A stretch of DNA of 64,000 bases from a virus. This document shows positions 7,779-16,119 of the stretch, one piece after another. The DNA lies in IMG/VR virus record IMGVR_UViG_3300001282_000007, positions 35,520 to 99,519 of that record. The stretch is one strand, 5' to 3'. The notes under the pieces were generated by a model. It made no database searches and was not told where the DNA came from. It was given only the letters and a program-made list of their open reading frames with translations. Made by a program: the position numbers and the translations under genes. Positions within the stretch are counted from its first letter, which is position 1. Each line of letters begins with the position of its first letter.

Positions 7779-8990
7779 TTAGCTGTTTACAACCCGGAGT
7801 TCCTCGGGTTCTGCCACCTGATCCGTGTCAATTGACAGCACAGCAATGCCTTGCTGGCGGTATTGTGCAAGATGAAACATGTGCGGCAACAGCACACGTT
7901 CTAGTTCGCTGTGCAGACCACGTGCACCAGTTTGATTGACCAAGGTGCGCTCCGCAATCTCATCCAGTGCCGCCACAGTAAACGTCAAGTCCACGCCATC
8001 TTCAGAAAATAGCCAACGATACTGATCCACATAGTTATTCTTGATCTCTGTGAGAATTCTAATCAGGTCCGCTTTGCTGAGTTGTTTCAAACTGACCCAG
8101 TTGGGAAAACGTCCAACAAATTCCGGAATCATGCCAAACTTCACCAGGTCATCTGGTGTGGTCATGTCCAGATCGGTATCAATAGATGTTTTTGCAACCT
8201 TGGCGTTAAAGCCAATGGAGGTTCCTTGCACACGATTTTTCACTATGGTATCTAGCCCCACAAATGCGCCACCAGCAATAAACAAAATGTTGCGAGTGTC
8301 AATTTCAATCATGTCACCACCAGGATGCTTTCTGCCACCACCTGCTGCTGGAATACGACACACAGTGCCTTCTACCATTTTTAACAGGGCCTGTTGTACA
8401 CCTTCGCCTGACACATCTCTAGTGATCGACGAGCTTTCGCCCTTGCGAGCAATTTTGTCAATCTCATCCACAAACACAATACCCTGCTGTGTCTTGGCCA
8501 CATCGTTGCCTGATGCAGCATACAATCTAGTGATTAGACTTTCCACATCGTCACCCACATATCCTGCTTCAGTGATACTTGTGGCATCAGCAATGGCAAA
8601 TGGCACATCAAGATAACGTGCCACTGACTTGGCCAACAAAGTTTTGCCTGAGCCAGTGGGTCCTAACATCAAGATGTTGGCTTTGTCCATTTCTGGATCA
8701 GTTGTGGTCTTGCTGATGCGTTTGTAATGATTCACAATGGCCACACTGATCATGATCTTGGCAGCGTCCTGACCAATCACATACTGATCCAGATAGTTCT
8801 TCAGGATCATTGGATCTAGTTTGGCTGATGGTGGTTCGGGTGGCACAACTGGTTCGTCAGTTGACAACAGTCCCTGACAAAAATCCACGCACTCGTTGCA
8901 GATGCCTGCATACTCGCCAACAATAAGTTTACGCACGTCATCTTTATTTTTGCCACAGAAGCTGCATGAGGAATGGGTTTCTTTGATCAT
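7779..8990 (-). CDS. clpX: ClpX-like AAA+ unfoldase
   Basis: ClpX unfolds tagged proteins and threads them into ClpP. The ATG at 8990 gives 403 aa beginning just after the stop of the membrane-protein gene; a longer reading to 9047 would overlap that gene by 53 nt. All parts are present: the zinc-binding domain (C9SFC and CNEC), Walker A GPTGSGKT (110-117), the pore loop GYVG, Walker B FVDEIDK, an arginine-finger region, the tripeptide IGF in the position of the ClpP-docking loop, and sensor-2 TGARGL. Because IGF is kept, the phage ring could dock on host ClpP. No phage clpP is seen in the window. Confidence 0.93.
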   Translation of the reverse strand: MIKETHSSCSFCGKNKDDVRKLIVGEYAGICNECVDFCQGLLSTDEPVVPPEPPSAKLDPMILKNYLDQYVIGQDAAKIMISVAIVNHYKRISKTTTDPEMDKANILMLGPTGSGKTLLAKSVARYLDVPFAIADATSITEAGYVGDDVESLITRLYAASGNDVAKTQQGIVFVDEIDKIARKGESSSITRDVSGEGVQQALLKMVEGTVCRIPAAGGGRKHPGGDMIEIDTRNILFIAGGAFVGLDTIVKNRVQGTSIGFNAKVAKTSIDTDLDMTTPDDLVKFGMIPEFVGRFPNWVSLKQLSKADLIRILTEIKNNYVDQYRWLFSEDGVDLTFTVAALDEIAERTLVNQTGARGLHSELERVLLPHMFHLAQYRQQGIAVLSIDTDQVAEPEELRVVNS

Positions 8991-8994
8991 TATT

Positions 8995-10407
8995 TTATTC
9001 TGGAAGTTGTTGTATGCGTTGTTCGATTTGATCACGTTCACTGTCACTCAAAAGCTCAGGATCATACAATCCTTTTTCAATTTGAACAATCAAGTGATCT
9101 ATGTATGCTATGTCGTAAGTATACTGGTCTTTTATAGAATTGTCAACTTTGATCCAGCCGGAGCCGTTGAATTTATACAACACATTGGGAATCGTTGTGG
9201 TCAACACATAGCTGTCACCTTTTACAGCAGTGTCGGGCAGGTGTGTTCCAAATCCAGATGTAGGTTCATGTGATGGCAAAAACTTTAGCCAAGGCAGTTC
9301 TTCTATCTGCCCAGAGTCAAATAATTTTCGTTGATGTTTGAGTGTGTCTGTGGGATTCTCGGCCTTCCATTGTGTCATGGCTGCTTTGAGTTCAGGACTT
9401 TCTTCGTCGGAGTCATCATCGTCGGGCAGTGTTGTTTCTGCTGCTTGTGGCACTGGCTGTGGGTCGGGCTCAAACATCCAACCGGCTGGATGCGGGTTCT
9501 CAGGAAATAGTTCTTGCCGGCTCACAAGTTCGCCAGTGGGCAAGTCTTGTTGTGCTCTAGCACGTAACTGTTCCAGTACTTCTGGATCAATGGGACCATC
9601 ATCAGGTTCATATGCTGGTGGCTCAGGTTCAAGCACTCGACTGGTGCGACCTTCACGTGCCCACTTGAGACTTTCTGTAGATGCCAACAGCATCATGATA
9701 GCTAGTGGATCAAATACACAAACCAACAACATGATCACCCAGCGTACTGCACGTTCCAGAACATTGGCATCAGGATTGTCACCGTAGATCAAGGCTGCAA
9801 TGTACTTGATTGGACCTACTTCAGCTTCGATCTTGCGAAATTCTGCTCGGAGTGGTGCTGCTTCTTCGTTCAGCTTGGCCACGGTTTTCTGCTCAGTGTC
9901 AATTTCGGCTATGAGACGAGCACGTTCTTTATTTTGAGATCTGCGGATCTGAACAGCTTTCTCAGCACCTTTCTCATCGGCACTGCGACCCATGACCTGG
10001 TCCACAGCTTCATCCATCTGTTTAAGTGCCCGACGGTTGGCGTCAATGTTGTCTTTGGATGTTCGAATTTTTTCATCAAAGATCAAAACCTTGGCCTGAC
10101 TGTCGCCACTCACAAGACTCTGATCACTGTGTGCTTTTGACAAGAAACCAAAGATGCCCATGCTGGTGATCAACATTAGCATGATCACAGCAGACACCAG
10201 GTATATTTTCATCAACCATCTGGCTCGTGGCCAGTACTCGTGCAGCCATATGGTCACAACCACCTTGGCCAATTCCAGGATGGATCCCATGATCATGATG
10301 GGTATCACTGCGGCTGCAAATATAGCTGCCAGGCCGGCAATGCTGTAGTAGGCAGCAATAACGCTGAGACTCAGAGCCACGGCTAGAGTTATAAGACTAA
10401 GAAACAT
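8995..10407 (-). CDS. Membrane protein with coiled coil, 470 aa
   Basis: The N-terminus has two to three hydrophobic helices (about 5-35, 36-55 and 72-90). A long charged coiled coil follows (about 110-200, heptad-like, rich in Lys/Glu/Ala). A further membrane helix (near 222-245, [21 protein letters not shown]) precedes an acidic, Pro-rich C-terminal half of about 220 residues. It is likely an inner-membrane protein with a large cytoplasmic tail. The function is unknown; similar layouts occur in T4-like phages, and a role in membrane anchoring or host interaction is inference. No Shine-Dalgarno is seen; GGTAAATA lies 5 nt before the ATG. Confidence 0.72.
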   Translation of the reverse strand: MFLSLITLAVALSLSVIAAYYSIAGLAAIFAAAVIPIMIMGSILELAKVVVTIWLHEYWPRARWLMKIYLVSAVIMLMLITSMGIFGFLSKAHSDQSLVSGDSQAKVLIFDEKIRTSKDNIDANRRALKQMDEAVDQVMGRSADEKGAEKAVQIRRSQNKERARLIAEIDTEQKTVAKLNEEAAPLRAEFRKIEAEVGPIKYIAALIYGDNPDANVLERAVRWVIMLLVCVFDPLAIMMLLASTESLKWAREGRTSRVLEPEPPAYEPDDGPIDPEVLEQLRARAQQDLPTGELVSRQELFPENPHPAGWMFEPDPQPVPQAAETTLPDDDDSDEESPELKAAMTQWKAENPTDTLKHQRKLFDSGQIEELPWLKFLPSHEPTSGFGTHLPDTAVKGDSYVLTTTIPNVLYKFNGSGWIKVDNSIKDQYTYDIAYIDHLIVQIEKGLYDPELLSDSERDQIEQRIQQLPE

Positions 10408-10411
10408 AAGA

Positions 10412-10723
10412 CTATTTACCGGATTTTATCTTGGCACTCACAGCGTACTTTACCGAGATCCAGGATGCAAAAGACTGTTCAGGCACATCGAACCAAACTG
10501 GATAGGATGTTTGATTGCCCCAGATGTTGTCTAGTTTGCGCTTGACTCGTGACTGGCTTTTCCAACCTGTGCCATAGAGTGTTTTTGCTTCACGCTGGAT
10601 TGAGTACCAGACGTCGGTGCTTGAGATATCAAACCAAATACGGTGCATGACCAAGGGCGTTGATTCAAGAGAGCTGAGTGACTCGGACATGCTCAACGCA
10701 GCGGCCCCAATTTCAACAGACAT
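10412..10723 (-). CDS. Hypothetical protein, 103 aa
   Basis: No family is recognised. The ATG at 10723 is preferred over the one two codons earlier because it sits 8 nt after an AAAGGA ribosome site. The centre is basic (KSQSRVKRKLDNIWGN) and the C-terminal part contains several Trp residues. It lies downstream of the consensus promoter at 10905-10933, with a leader of about 170 nt. Confidence 0.6.
   Translation of the reverse strand: MSVEIGAAALSMSESLSSLESTPLVMHRIWFDISSTDVWYSIQREAKTLYGTGWKSQSRVKRKLDNIWGNQTSYPVWFDVPEQSFASWISVKYAVSAKIKSGK
10413..10420 (-). promoter_or_regulatory. Late-like element GGTAAATA, 5 nt before a start codon
   Basis: Lies just upstream of the ATG at 10407 and overlaps the stop of the upstream gene. 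No Shine-Dalgarno is present, so a transcript starting here would be leaderless. Confidence 0.4.
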
Positions 10724-10806
10724 ATACATATCCTTTCACTGTGTTAGTCCTTATTGGCATACCCCCAGGTACCAGCCGGGTTTTGATTTTATTCAAGGAC
10801 AGTGTC

Positions 10807-10896
10807 TCAACCTACGTGACTTATGTTCACATGCCACAGTAGCAGTGGGCCTAGGAATTCCACCGCACTATCGAACAGCACCATCTCCTTGGTCAT
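10807..10896 (-). CDS. Possible 29-aa ORF behind a consensus promoter
   Basis: The ATG lies 8 nt after the -10 box at 10905-10910, so its mRNA would be leaderless or nearly so. The peptide is hydrophobic in the middle (FLGPLLLW). An in-frame ATG four codons later directly abuts AAGGAG. The region may instead be a 5' leader or small RNA. Confidence 0.22.
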   Translation of the reverse strand: MTKEMVLFDSAVEFLGPLLLWHVNISHVG

Positions 10897-10904
10897 GCAC
10901 AGTA

Positions 10905-10933
10905 ATTATACAGGCACTGTGGCCTGTTGTCAA
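10905..10933 (-). promoter_or_regulatory. Perfect-consensus sigma70-type promoter
   Basis: TTGACA (10928-10933), a 17-nt spacer and TATAAT (10905-10910). The spacer carries a 6-bp inverted repeat, ACAGGC/GCCTGT, that could be an operator. The -35 box ends 2 nt before the stop of the 227-aa gene upstream. Confidence 0.8.
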
Positions 10934-10934
10934 A

Positions 10935-11618
10935 TTATTTGGCAGGATCCTCGGCCAGTCCACGCCAGGCCGAGGGGTTGATTGCAAAGCCTTCTCGTTG
11001 CCAGGCACGTCCATTCCAGTCAGCAAACATCACAAACGGCCAGGTCATTGTGATAACTTCGTAGCTGCCTGTTCGCGCAGGAAGAGTATCACTGTCATAC
11101 CACTCAGTCATCGCAGGTGTTTTCACAGCATAGTCTGGAATGCCTGGCATTTCAGCAATCAATTCGTCAAGTTCGGCTGCCAACTGTTGAGCAGTTTTTT
11201 CTTGTGATTCTTCTGCCAGGCCTGAAAACTCTTCACCAGTGGTTTCATTGGTCATAAGCAAGGGACCATGAAACCAGTATTCAGTATCATTGTGACTCCA
11301 GCCCAGTGCTTCAAGTCCGTCTGAGAAATCCTGGTCCCAGGCAGCTTCAATCTGCTCACGTTCTGCTGCGCTCATATCCTCAGGAAATGTCCAGTCACTC
11401 CAGCAACCATCATCCAGGCTGTCCAGTTCCCAGTCATAGCCGTAGAGTTCGTAGCCGTCTGGGTTGGCAAGATCAACATCAGGCATTTCATCACTTTCGC
11501 AATAGAACGTGCCCCAACGATAGCCTTCTTCCTTGCTGATTGTCACACCATCCTTGTACCAGAGCTGTTTTTCAACTGCTGACTTTTTGTAATGTGTTGA
11601 TAATCTCCAGACTGCCAT
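10935..11618 (-). CDS. Hypothetical acidic protein, 227 aa
   Basis: No family is recognised. The protein is strongly acidic and Trp/Tyr-rich, with a cluster of Asp/Gly/Trp motifs (near 55-100) and an aromatic C-terminal part (FADWNGRAWQREGF). There is no signal peptide or membrane helix. It follows the SPFH lipoprotein gene at 15 nt, so both are probably read from the consensus promoter at 12499-12527. Confidence 0.7.
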   Translation of the reverse strand: MAVWRLSTHYKKSAVEKQLWYKDGVTISKEEGYRWGTFYCESDEMPDVDLANPDGYELYGYDWELDSLDDGCWSDWTFPEDMSAAEREQIEAAWDQDFSDGLEALGWSHNDTEYWFHGPLLMTNETTGEEFSGLAEESQEKTAQQLAAELDELIAEMPGIPDYAVKTPAMTEWYDSDTLPARTGSYEVITMTWPFVMFADWNGRAWQREGFAINPSAWRGLAEDPAK

Positions 11619-11633
11619 GATAGTTCCTTTGGG

Positions 11634-12437
11634 TTATTTTGCGCTGTTGGTCTGTACTGTGGGAGTCACAACACCGTTGATGACCAAGGTTTGACCTTTG
11701 AAGTTGGCAATAGCATCTGGCAACTTACGCATGGCATCTGCTTGTGCTTCGGCCATCAGCAAGGGAATTGCCATTGGGTTGGCCTGCATTGACTCATTAC
11801 GCTTGCGAGCAGTGGCCACTTTGACTTCTTCGGTCTTGAACTCGTTCTTGGCCTTGACCAATTCGTTAGCACTGGCCACAACTGAGTCAGCTGGTACAAT
11901 ATTACGGATTAGCACTTGACTAATACTGATACTACCGTCCAGTTTTTCTTCGGCAAGATTGCGAACAATTTCTTCCTTGATAAAGGTTTCCATGTCGCTA
12001 CGGGCATCTGCCATGTCCAGGGCCTCATACTTACGAGCGGCCTTGTAGATAGCGTTACGAGCATTCTGCACAATGTAATTGTACATCACATAGGTATCAC
12101 CTTTGAACTCGGTATGGAAGCTCTTGTTCTTGGTTGCATACAATTCACTTACTTGCTGGGGGTTGATGTTGTAAACAACCACTGCATCAAAGTCTTTCAT
12201 GGTGCTGTTGTCTCGGGCAACAGGAGTCATATTCTCCAGCACCACGTTTACGTCCTTGATGGGGAACGTAAGAACCTCACCAATGATTGATTGATTGAAA
12301 GACCCAGGAAGTAGTTCACCACTCTGGACCTGTTTATCAAAACCCACTCGCACACCAACTTCACCAGTTTCAATACGAGTACAACCTGTTGCCAGTACAG
12401 CAGCAGCCAAGATAGAGAGAGTTAAAATACGCTTCAT
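11634..12437 (-). CDS. SPFH/Band-7 domain lipoprotein
   Basis: SPFH (stomatin/prohibitin/flotillin/HflK) proteins form membrane-associated rings that organise lipid patches or control proteases such as FtsH. The 267-aa product starts with a lipoprotein signal (residues 1-19) ending in the lipobox LATGC, so Cys 19 would be acylated. The SPFH core (about 25-190) has the GEVGVRVGF start, a DFDAVVVYNI strand and a helical stretch of Glu/Ala/Lys repeats (near 190-230). Phage copies are unusual. A membrane-stabilising or anti-lysis role, or HflKC mimicry, is inference. Translation follows AAGGAAACACA. Confidence 0.85.
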   Translation of the reverse strand: MKRILTLSILAAAVLATGCTRIETGEVGVRVGFDKQVQSGELLPGSFNQSIIGEVLTFPIKDVNVVLENMTPVARDNSTMKDFDAVVVYNINPQQVSELYATKNKSFHTEFKGDTYVMYNYIVQNARNAIYKAARKYEALDMADARSDMETFIKEEIVRNLAEEKLDGSISISQVLIRNIVPADSVVASANELVKAKNEFKTEEVKVATARKRNESMQANPMAIPLLMAEAQADAMRKLPDAIANFKGQTLVINGVVTPTVQTNSAK

Positions 12438-12446
12438 TGTGTTTCC

Positions 12447-12623
12447 TTAAAATAAAATTACAATCACTGTCATTACCATTACCACTGCCAGTGACACAAT
12501 TATACTGTAACCTATACTTTTTGTCAAGGCTAATTGTTCCTTGCCGTCCATCTTTCTAACAGCAGTGATGCCAAAGTGTATGAGAACAGCAATAATAGCA
12601 AACGCTAACCAAAGTTTAATCAT
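12447..12623 (-). CDS. Small two-helix membrane protein, 58 aa
   Basis: Reading from the ATG at 12623 gives an N-terminal hydrophobic segment (LWLAFAIIAVLIHFGI), a polar loop with KMDGKEQ and a second hydrophobic segment (SIIVSLAVVMVMTVIVILF) to the end. This is a helical hairpin topology. The stop is 10 nt before the SPFH start, suggesting coupled expression. The 3' half also contains a perfect promoter, so selection on the DNA may act for both. The function is unknown; a partner of the SPFH lipoprotein or a holin-like protein are possibilities. Confidence 0.55.
   Translation of the reverse strand: MIKLWLAFAIIAVLIHFGITAVRKMDGKEQLALTKSIGYSIIVSLAVVMVMTVIVILF
12499..12527 (-). promoter_or_regulatory. 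Perfect-consensus sigma70-type promoter for the SPFH gene
   Basis: TTGACA (12522-12527), 17-nt spacer, TATAAT (12499-12504). Transcription would start near 12492, about 55 nt before the SPFH lipoprotein ATG. The promoter lies inside the 58-aa membrane-protein gene. Confidence 0.85.
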
Positions 12624-12627
12624 GATA

Positions 12628-12840
12628 TTAAACGTCCAGGTCCATCTCGCAGGCTTCTTTCACAAGAGCCAGCACTTCATCCAGTGTGTTGCACAAGATC
12701 TTGGCAGTGACATAGTCACCTTTTTTGTTGCGTCCACTTGCCTCTACCATGAAACCGTTGTCATAACGATTCACAGTGTATGATTCATTTACCTTGGTCA
12801 GCTTATCGCTGAGTCGATTTACTGTTTTTGCTGTTGCCAT
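12628..12840 (-). CDS. Hypothetical protein, 70 aa
   Basis: No family is recognised. A basic N-terminal half with a predicted strand pair (SYTVNRYDNGFMVEASGR) precedes a helical C-terminus (LDEVLALVKEACEM). AGGAG lies 7 nt before the ATG. It belongs to a run of small minus-strand genes. Confidence 0.65.
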   Translation of the reverse strand: MATAKTVNRLSDKLTKVNESYTVNRYDNGFMVEASGRNKKGDYVTAKILCNTLDEVLALVKEACEMDLDV

Positions 12841-12875
12841 TTGATTTCTCCTAAAAAATTACTATTCATGATTGA

Positions 12876-13103
12876 TTAAATGATGCGTCCAGTCACAGCA
12901 TACACCAACTGATCCAATGGTGCATCATAGTTTTTACCGTTGCGTCGAAGCATCCAGATTTGTTCCACTAGCTCTTTAGCATCATATGGGCCATGACTCG
13001 AGGGTAATTCGTCACGACTTTCTAGTTCTTCGATCAGGTCCTCTGTTTCAAAATCTCCAAGATTAACATCAACTTCAACTTCTGTGTAAACTGTTTTGTG
13101 CAT
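12876..13103 (-). CDS. Hypothetical protein, 75 aa
   Basis: No family is recognised. The acidic protein has two Glu/Asp-rich helices (DFETEDLIEELESRDE near 17-32 and DAKELVEQIWMLRRNG near 41-56). AGGAAAAATC precedes the ATG. It is co-oriented with its small neighbours. Confidence 0.65.
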   Translation of the reverse strand: MHKTVYTEVEVDVNLGDFETEDLIEELESRDELPSSHGPYDAKELVEQIWMLRRNGKNYDAPLDQLVYAVTGRII

Positions 13104-13140
13104 GATTTTTCCTAAAAATTACTGTTCATGGTTGACCCGG

Positions 13141-13341
13141 CTAGGCCATTCTATCTATGTTTTGTCCCGCACGGTTCATTCTACGATTCATTTCAATTCT
13201 TGCTTGTTCATCAACTTTGGCATCGGCCTGTACACGTCGTTCTTCTAGTCTAAGTTCTTCGTGACGCTTGTCCACCTTTTTGATTTCCATCTGTCGATAC
13301 ACTTCTGCATTTTGTGCAGATATTCTGCTGACTTCTGTCAT
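13141..13341 (-). CDS. Hypothetical charged helical protein, 66 aa
   Basis: Almost the whole sequence is a charged amphipathic helix rich in Arg, Glu and Gln, likely a coiled coil. No family is recognised. It starts within the last codon of the DNA ligase (4-nt overlap), so it is translated with the ligase. Confidence 0.62.
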   Translation of the reverse strand: MTEVSRISAQNAEVYRQMEIKKVDKRHEELRLEERRVQADAKVDEQARIEMNRRMNRAGQNIDRMA

Positions 13342-14705
13342 AGTTTTTCTCCTGCTTCAAATCCACGAAAGCGTACAAAGCGCGGAAATCTCAATGAGTA
13401 TGATCCGTCTTGGTTTTGTGTGACTGCGTCCGCTTCGACTTCAACCACGTCACCAAGTAGCTCATTCCGACTGGCCCAATACTCATCACGAAGAGTATCG
13501 CTAAACCCACTGCCAACATTAACGCAAATTCTACGGTCATCATCAACTCCTTCACAAATTATAGCACCCAACCGGCCCTGATTGCGACCGGTACCTTCTT
13601 CAAAACCCACAATATTAAGATCAACTGTGATTGTGGGTTTCCATTTCATCCAAAAACTAGATCGCTTGCACTCATATGGTGCGCCAAGATCCTTGATCAT
13701 GATACCTTCAAATCCGTTGGCCACAGCATCCTGTGCATATCGATTCATGATGTCATGCCCTTCGGCTGTGTCCAGATCCACAGTGATACCGTCCATGAGA
13801 CGCAGACAATCTGTAGCATCAAACCGTGCTCGAGATCCTGTTAAAATATCAAGTCGCTTGCTCTGTTGTGCATTATAGTGTCCTTCTTGAAAACTGTCAA
13901 GTGGAATGATATCAAACACATGATACACCATGTCCGTGGTTTCGGCATTTGTTTTGCGTTGTGCCTGCCGCATGAGTTGTTGAAAGCTGGCACCTACAAT
14001 CTCGCCGTCCAGCACATATCGTCCGCCAAACGCACCAATCAGTTTGCGGTTGGCAGCAATGGCTTCGGCCACGTGCGGAAAGTTTTCAAACGGCTTGCCA
14101 TTGCGGCTGTACAGTGTAACACTGGCACCTTGTACCACTGCCAGAACTCGCACACCATCCAGTTTGACCTCCAGGCGTTTGATGCCTTTCATCTTGGCCG
14201 GACGATCAGTTGAATCTTGCGCCAGCTGGCAGGTAAAGGTAGGTATCTTCCAGGATGTTTTGCCCAGAACCTTGTTGAGTGTTTTCTCACTGATGCCGCA
14301 GCGCAGGTCCTTGATCAAGACTCGTCTACACATGCCATTCCACTGCTCCGAATCAAACAGTTCACTCACTTGTTCAATGCGATCTCTAGCAGCATGCCCG
14401 GTTACTCCGCGAGTTCTCAAGTCCTCACACAAGCCCCAGAATATAGGCCACGGGTTGGGCTGTCCGGTTAGACCCTCAGTCTCCGGCACCTGGCGAACAT
14501 TGTACACATAGAAAGGATTGTATGCCAGGTAACAGTTGAACAAAAAACCCTGTGCGCCGGCACTGCCCAATTTTGAAGCCATCAAGGCTTTTTCAATCAC
14601 TCGTTCTTTGTGCAAGCGGCTGTCGCTGGATTCAAGGTCGCGAATCCAGTCAGCTACCACTACGTGTTTCCAAAACTCATTGTTGTCAAAGTCAATGTCA
14701 TGCAT
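13338..14705 (-). CDS. ATP-dependent DNA ligase
   Basis: The enzyme seals nicks through a lysyl-AMP intermediate. The nucleotidyltransferase core shows motif I KLDG (VKLDGVRVL, near 178-187), motif Ia/II (SRNGKPFENFP), motif III (LDGEIVG), motif IV (FEGIMIKD) and motif V (WMKWKP). A C-terminal OB-fold part (about 345-455) has the GRLGAIICEG segment. The N-terminal about 150 residues form a helical DNA-binding domain. At 455 aa it is similar in size to T4 ligase and longer than T7 ligase. GGAG lies about 8 nt before the ATG. Confidence 0.92.
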   Translation of the reverse strand: MHDIDFDNNEFWKHVVVADWIRDLESSDSRLHKERVIEKALMASKLGSAGAQGFLFNCYLAYNPFYVYNVRQVPETEGLTGQPNPWPIFWGLCEDLRTRGVTGHAARDRIEQVSELFDSEQWNGMCRRVLIKDLRCGISEKTLNKVLGKTSWKIPTFTCQLAQDSTDRPAKMKGIKRLEVKLDGVRVLAVVQGASVTLYSRNGKPFENFPHVAEAIAANRKLIGAFGGRYVLDGEIVGASFQQLMRQAQRKTNAETTDMVYHVFDIIPLDSFQEGHYNAQQSKRLDILTGSRARFDATDCLRLMDGITVDLDTAEGHDIMNRYAQDAVANGFEGIMIKDLGAPYECKRSSFWMKWKPTITVDLNIVGFEEGTGRNQGRLGAIICEGVDDDRRICVNVGSGFSDTLRDEYWASRNELLGDVVEVEADAVTQNQDGSYSLRFPRFVRFRGFEAGEKL

Positions 14706-14708
14706 TAT

Positions 14709-15167
14709 TTAATTCTCCTGCGGGCGGGCCAAAGCACATACTAATAGAAATTGTTCATAGGCTGCACGAACACTGGCATGTGTCATGAGTTTGTCTGCTT
14801 CCGTCTGCAGGGCACGAATACCTGCTTCGGCAATATCGTGTGAACTGGCTCCGCTCAACGTACAAAGTTCATCACCAAACTCTTTAGCCAATTTCTTCCA
14901 TGCCTTTTGTTGTGCAGGTGTGATAGGAGTGCGAACAGGCCGCATTTCACTGGCTTTATGCATTGCCCGAATCATAGCCTCTTCGGCTACTCGGCTGGCC
15001 GCCATCATGGCCGCATAGTTAGGGTCAATGTTGTATCGGCGACTAGCACCCCCTGGGTAAACCATCACAAGATGAGTACCTTTAGAAAAACTATCCGCAA
15101 GATCGTTGTCATACTCAGACACAGGAACATATCTGCGGCCACGTTTTTCGTAGTAGATTTTTTTCAT
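14709..15167 (-). CDS. Hypothetical protein, 152 aa
   Basis: The ATG at 15167 overlaps the upstream stop by 4 nt and is preferred over an earlier one at 15185. A basic N-terminus (MKKIYYEKRGRRYVPV) is followed by helical Ala/Met-rich segments (YAAMMAASRVAEEAMIRAMHK) and a C-terminal helix. Similar Ala-rich proteins are frequent in phages; no function is recognised. Confidence 0.65.
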   Translation of the reverse strand: MKKIYYEKRGRRYVPVSEYDNDLADSFSKGTHLVMVYPGGASRRYNIDPNYAAMMAASRVAEEAMIRAMHKASEMRPVRTPITPAQQKAWKKLAKEFGDELCTLSGASSHDIAEAGIRALQTEADKLMTHASVRAAYEQFLLVCALARPQEN

Positions 15168-15517
15168 TCTTTTAACTTCTTCCAAACAAATCTTTTTTCA
15201 GCATCAATAGCAAACTCAGTGCGCGACCCATTAACATCATTGCACCAGTTACTGACTATATCATAACTACCCCAACTTCCTTCGGGTGCATTTTCCCTAA
15301 TCCAAGTTGCTATAGCCCAAAACATTTGACGATTGGCAGTATCAGCAACAGCCAATGCACGGTCGTAATCTTTTGCTAACATTGATTCGCAAAACCCACA
15401 TGGCGTAAACCCCTTAATCAAATAGTTTTGAAGTGTTTCGCGGGTATGCAATGGGATTTCCATACCCATGTATCTCAAATCATCCTCGGCTTCACTAAAA
15501 TCAATCAATGTATTCAT
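15164..15517 (-). CDS. Hypothetical protein, 117 aa
   Basis: The first half resembles phage-conserved small proteins with a Gly-Phe-Cys loop (TPCGFCESMLAKDYDRA near 38-52) and a following aromatic helix. No catalytic set is recognised. It overlaps its neighbours by 1-4 nt on both sides, in a tight operon. Confidence 0.65.
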   Translation of the reverse strand: MNTLIDFSEAEDDLRYMGMEIPLHTRETLQNYLIKGFTPCGFCESMLAKDYDRALAVADTANRQMFWAIATWIRENAPEGSWGSYDIVSNWCNDVNGSRTEFAIDAEKRFVWKKLKE

Positions 15518-15873
15518 TACCAGCTACTGTTATAAAAAACTTTTAGTCCCAAAAACACTTCTGCTTTGGCTGCTCGGACAAACGCAAGATCACTGTCTCG
15601 ATATTCGTCGTCGCTGTCCTGCCCAAAAAAGAATCCGCTAGTGGCAGGCAATTGTTTGTGAGTAACTGCCTGTTCCAGAGCTTCAAGATCTTCCCAGGCG
15701 AGTTCTAGTTCAACGCCGTTGAATGAGTCGTACTCTAAATCTTTTGATTCAGCAAGTCGCTCCATCCAGCCATGCAGGTTAGGATGTTTACGCCAGTAGG
15801 CAATTTCACGCTGTCCAGTTTCGTCATTTGTTGCTGCCTTGGCGGCAGCATAAGCATACATGTCCAGTCCCAT
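15517..15873 (-). CDS. Conserved MGLDMY-type phage protein, 118 aa
   Basis: The N-terminus MGLDMYAYAA marks a small family found widely in phages and bacteria, sometimes mislabelled as phosphoglycerate kinase. A YWRKHPNLHGWME segment (near 26-38) and a C-terminal acidic to aromatic part follow. The biochemical role is unknown. It overlaps both neighbours by 1 nt. Confidence 0.72.
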   Translation of the reverse strand: MGLDMYAYAAAKAATNDETGQREIAYWRKHPNLHGWMERLAESKDLEYDSFNGVELELAWEDLEALEQAVTHKQLPATSGFFFGQDSDDEYRDSDLAFVRAAKAEVFLGLKVFYNSSW

Positions 15874-16118
15874 TACATTACCTTTCTAATTGCAGCCATT
15901 GCTTCGGGAAAACGTTTCATGGTGTCAGTTGCACTGTCCAGCTCAAGCAAGGCAGCTTGTTCCAGCAAACTGATGGCATAGGCCACATCCGCTGCACCCA
16001 CTGCCACCATCCAGTCCTGAATTTCTTCTGGAGTCTTCAGGTTCATCACAATGTTCATGTCTGACACTTGGTATCGATTAAAACCCAATTGAGCAAAGTC
16101 AATTTTGCGATTGGTCAT
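15873..16118 (-). CDS. Hypothetical protein, 81 aa
   Basis: The ATG at 16118 follows the upstream stop closely; a start at 16133 is less likely. The protein is helical with Ala/Leu-rich segments (VAYAISLLEQAALLEL). No family is recognised. Confidence 0.6.
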   Translation of the reverse strand: MTNRKIDFAQLGFNRYQVSDMNIVMNLKTPEEIQDWMVAVGAADVAYAISLLEQAALLELDSATDTMKRFPEAMAAIRKVM

Positions 16119-16119
16119 G

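Noticed and set aside
8041-8616. 191-aa open frame on the plus strand opposite clpX
   Set aside because: Mirrors codon bias of the well-supported clpX gene, has no ribosome site and no recognisable domain.
9338-9787. 149-aa Ser/Gly-rich plus-strand frame opposite the membrane protein
   Set aside because: Low-complexity antisense reading of acidic Pro/Glu codons; no start signal.
10730-10934. tRNA gene in the 200-nt gap
   Set aside because: No T-loop GTTCGA consensus and no cloverleaf could be drawn on either strand.
15517-15873. Phosphoglycerate kinase
   Set aside because: A label sometimes given to MGLDMY proteins, but the 118-aa sequence has no kinase fold or nucleotide motif.
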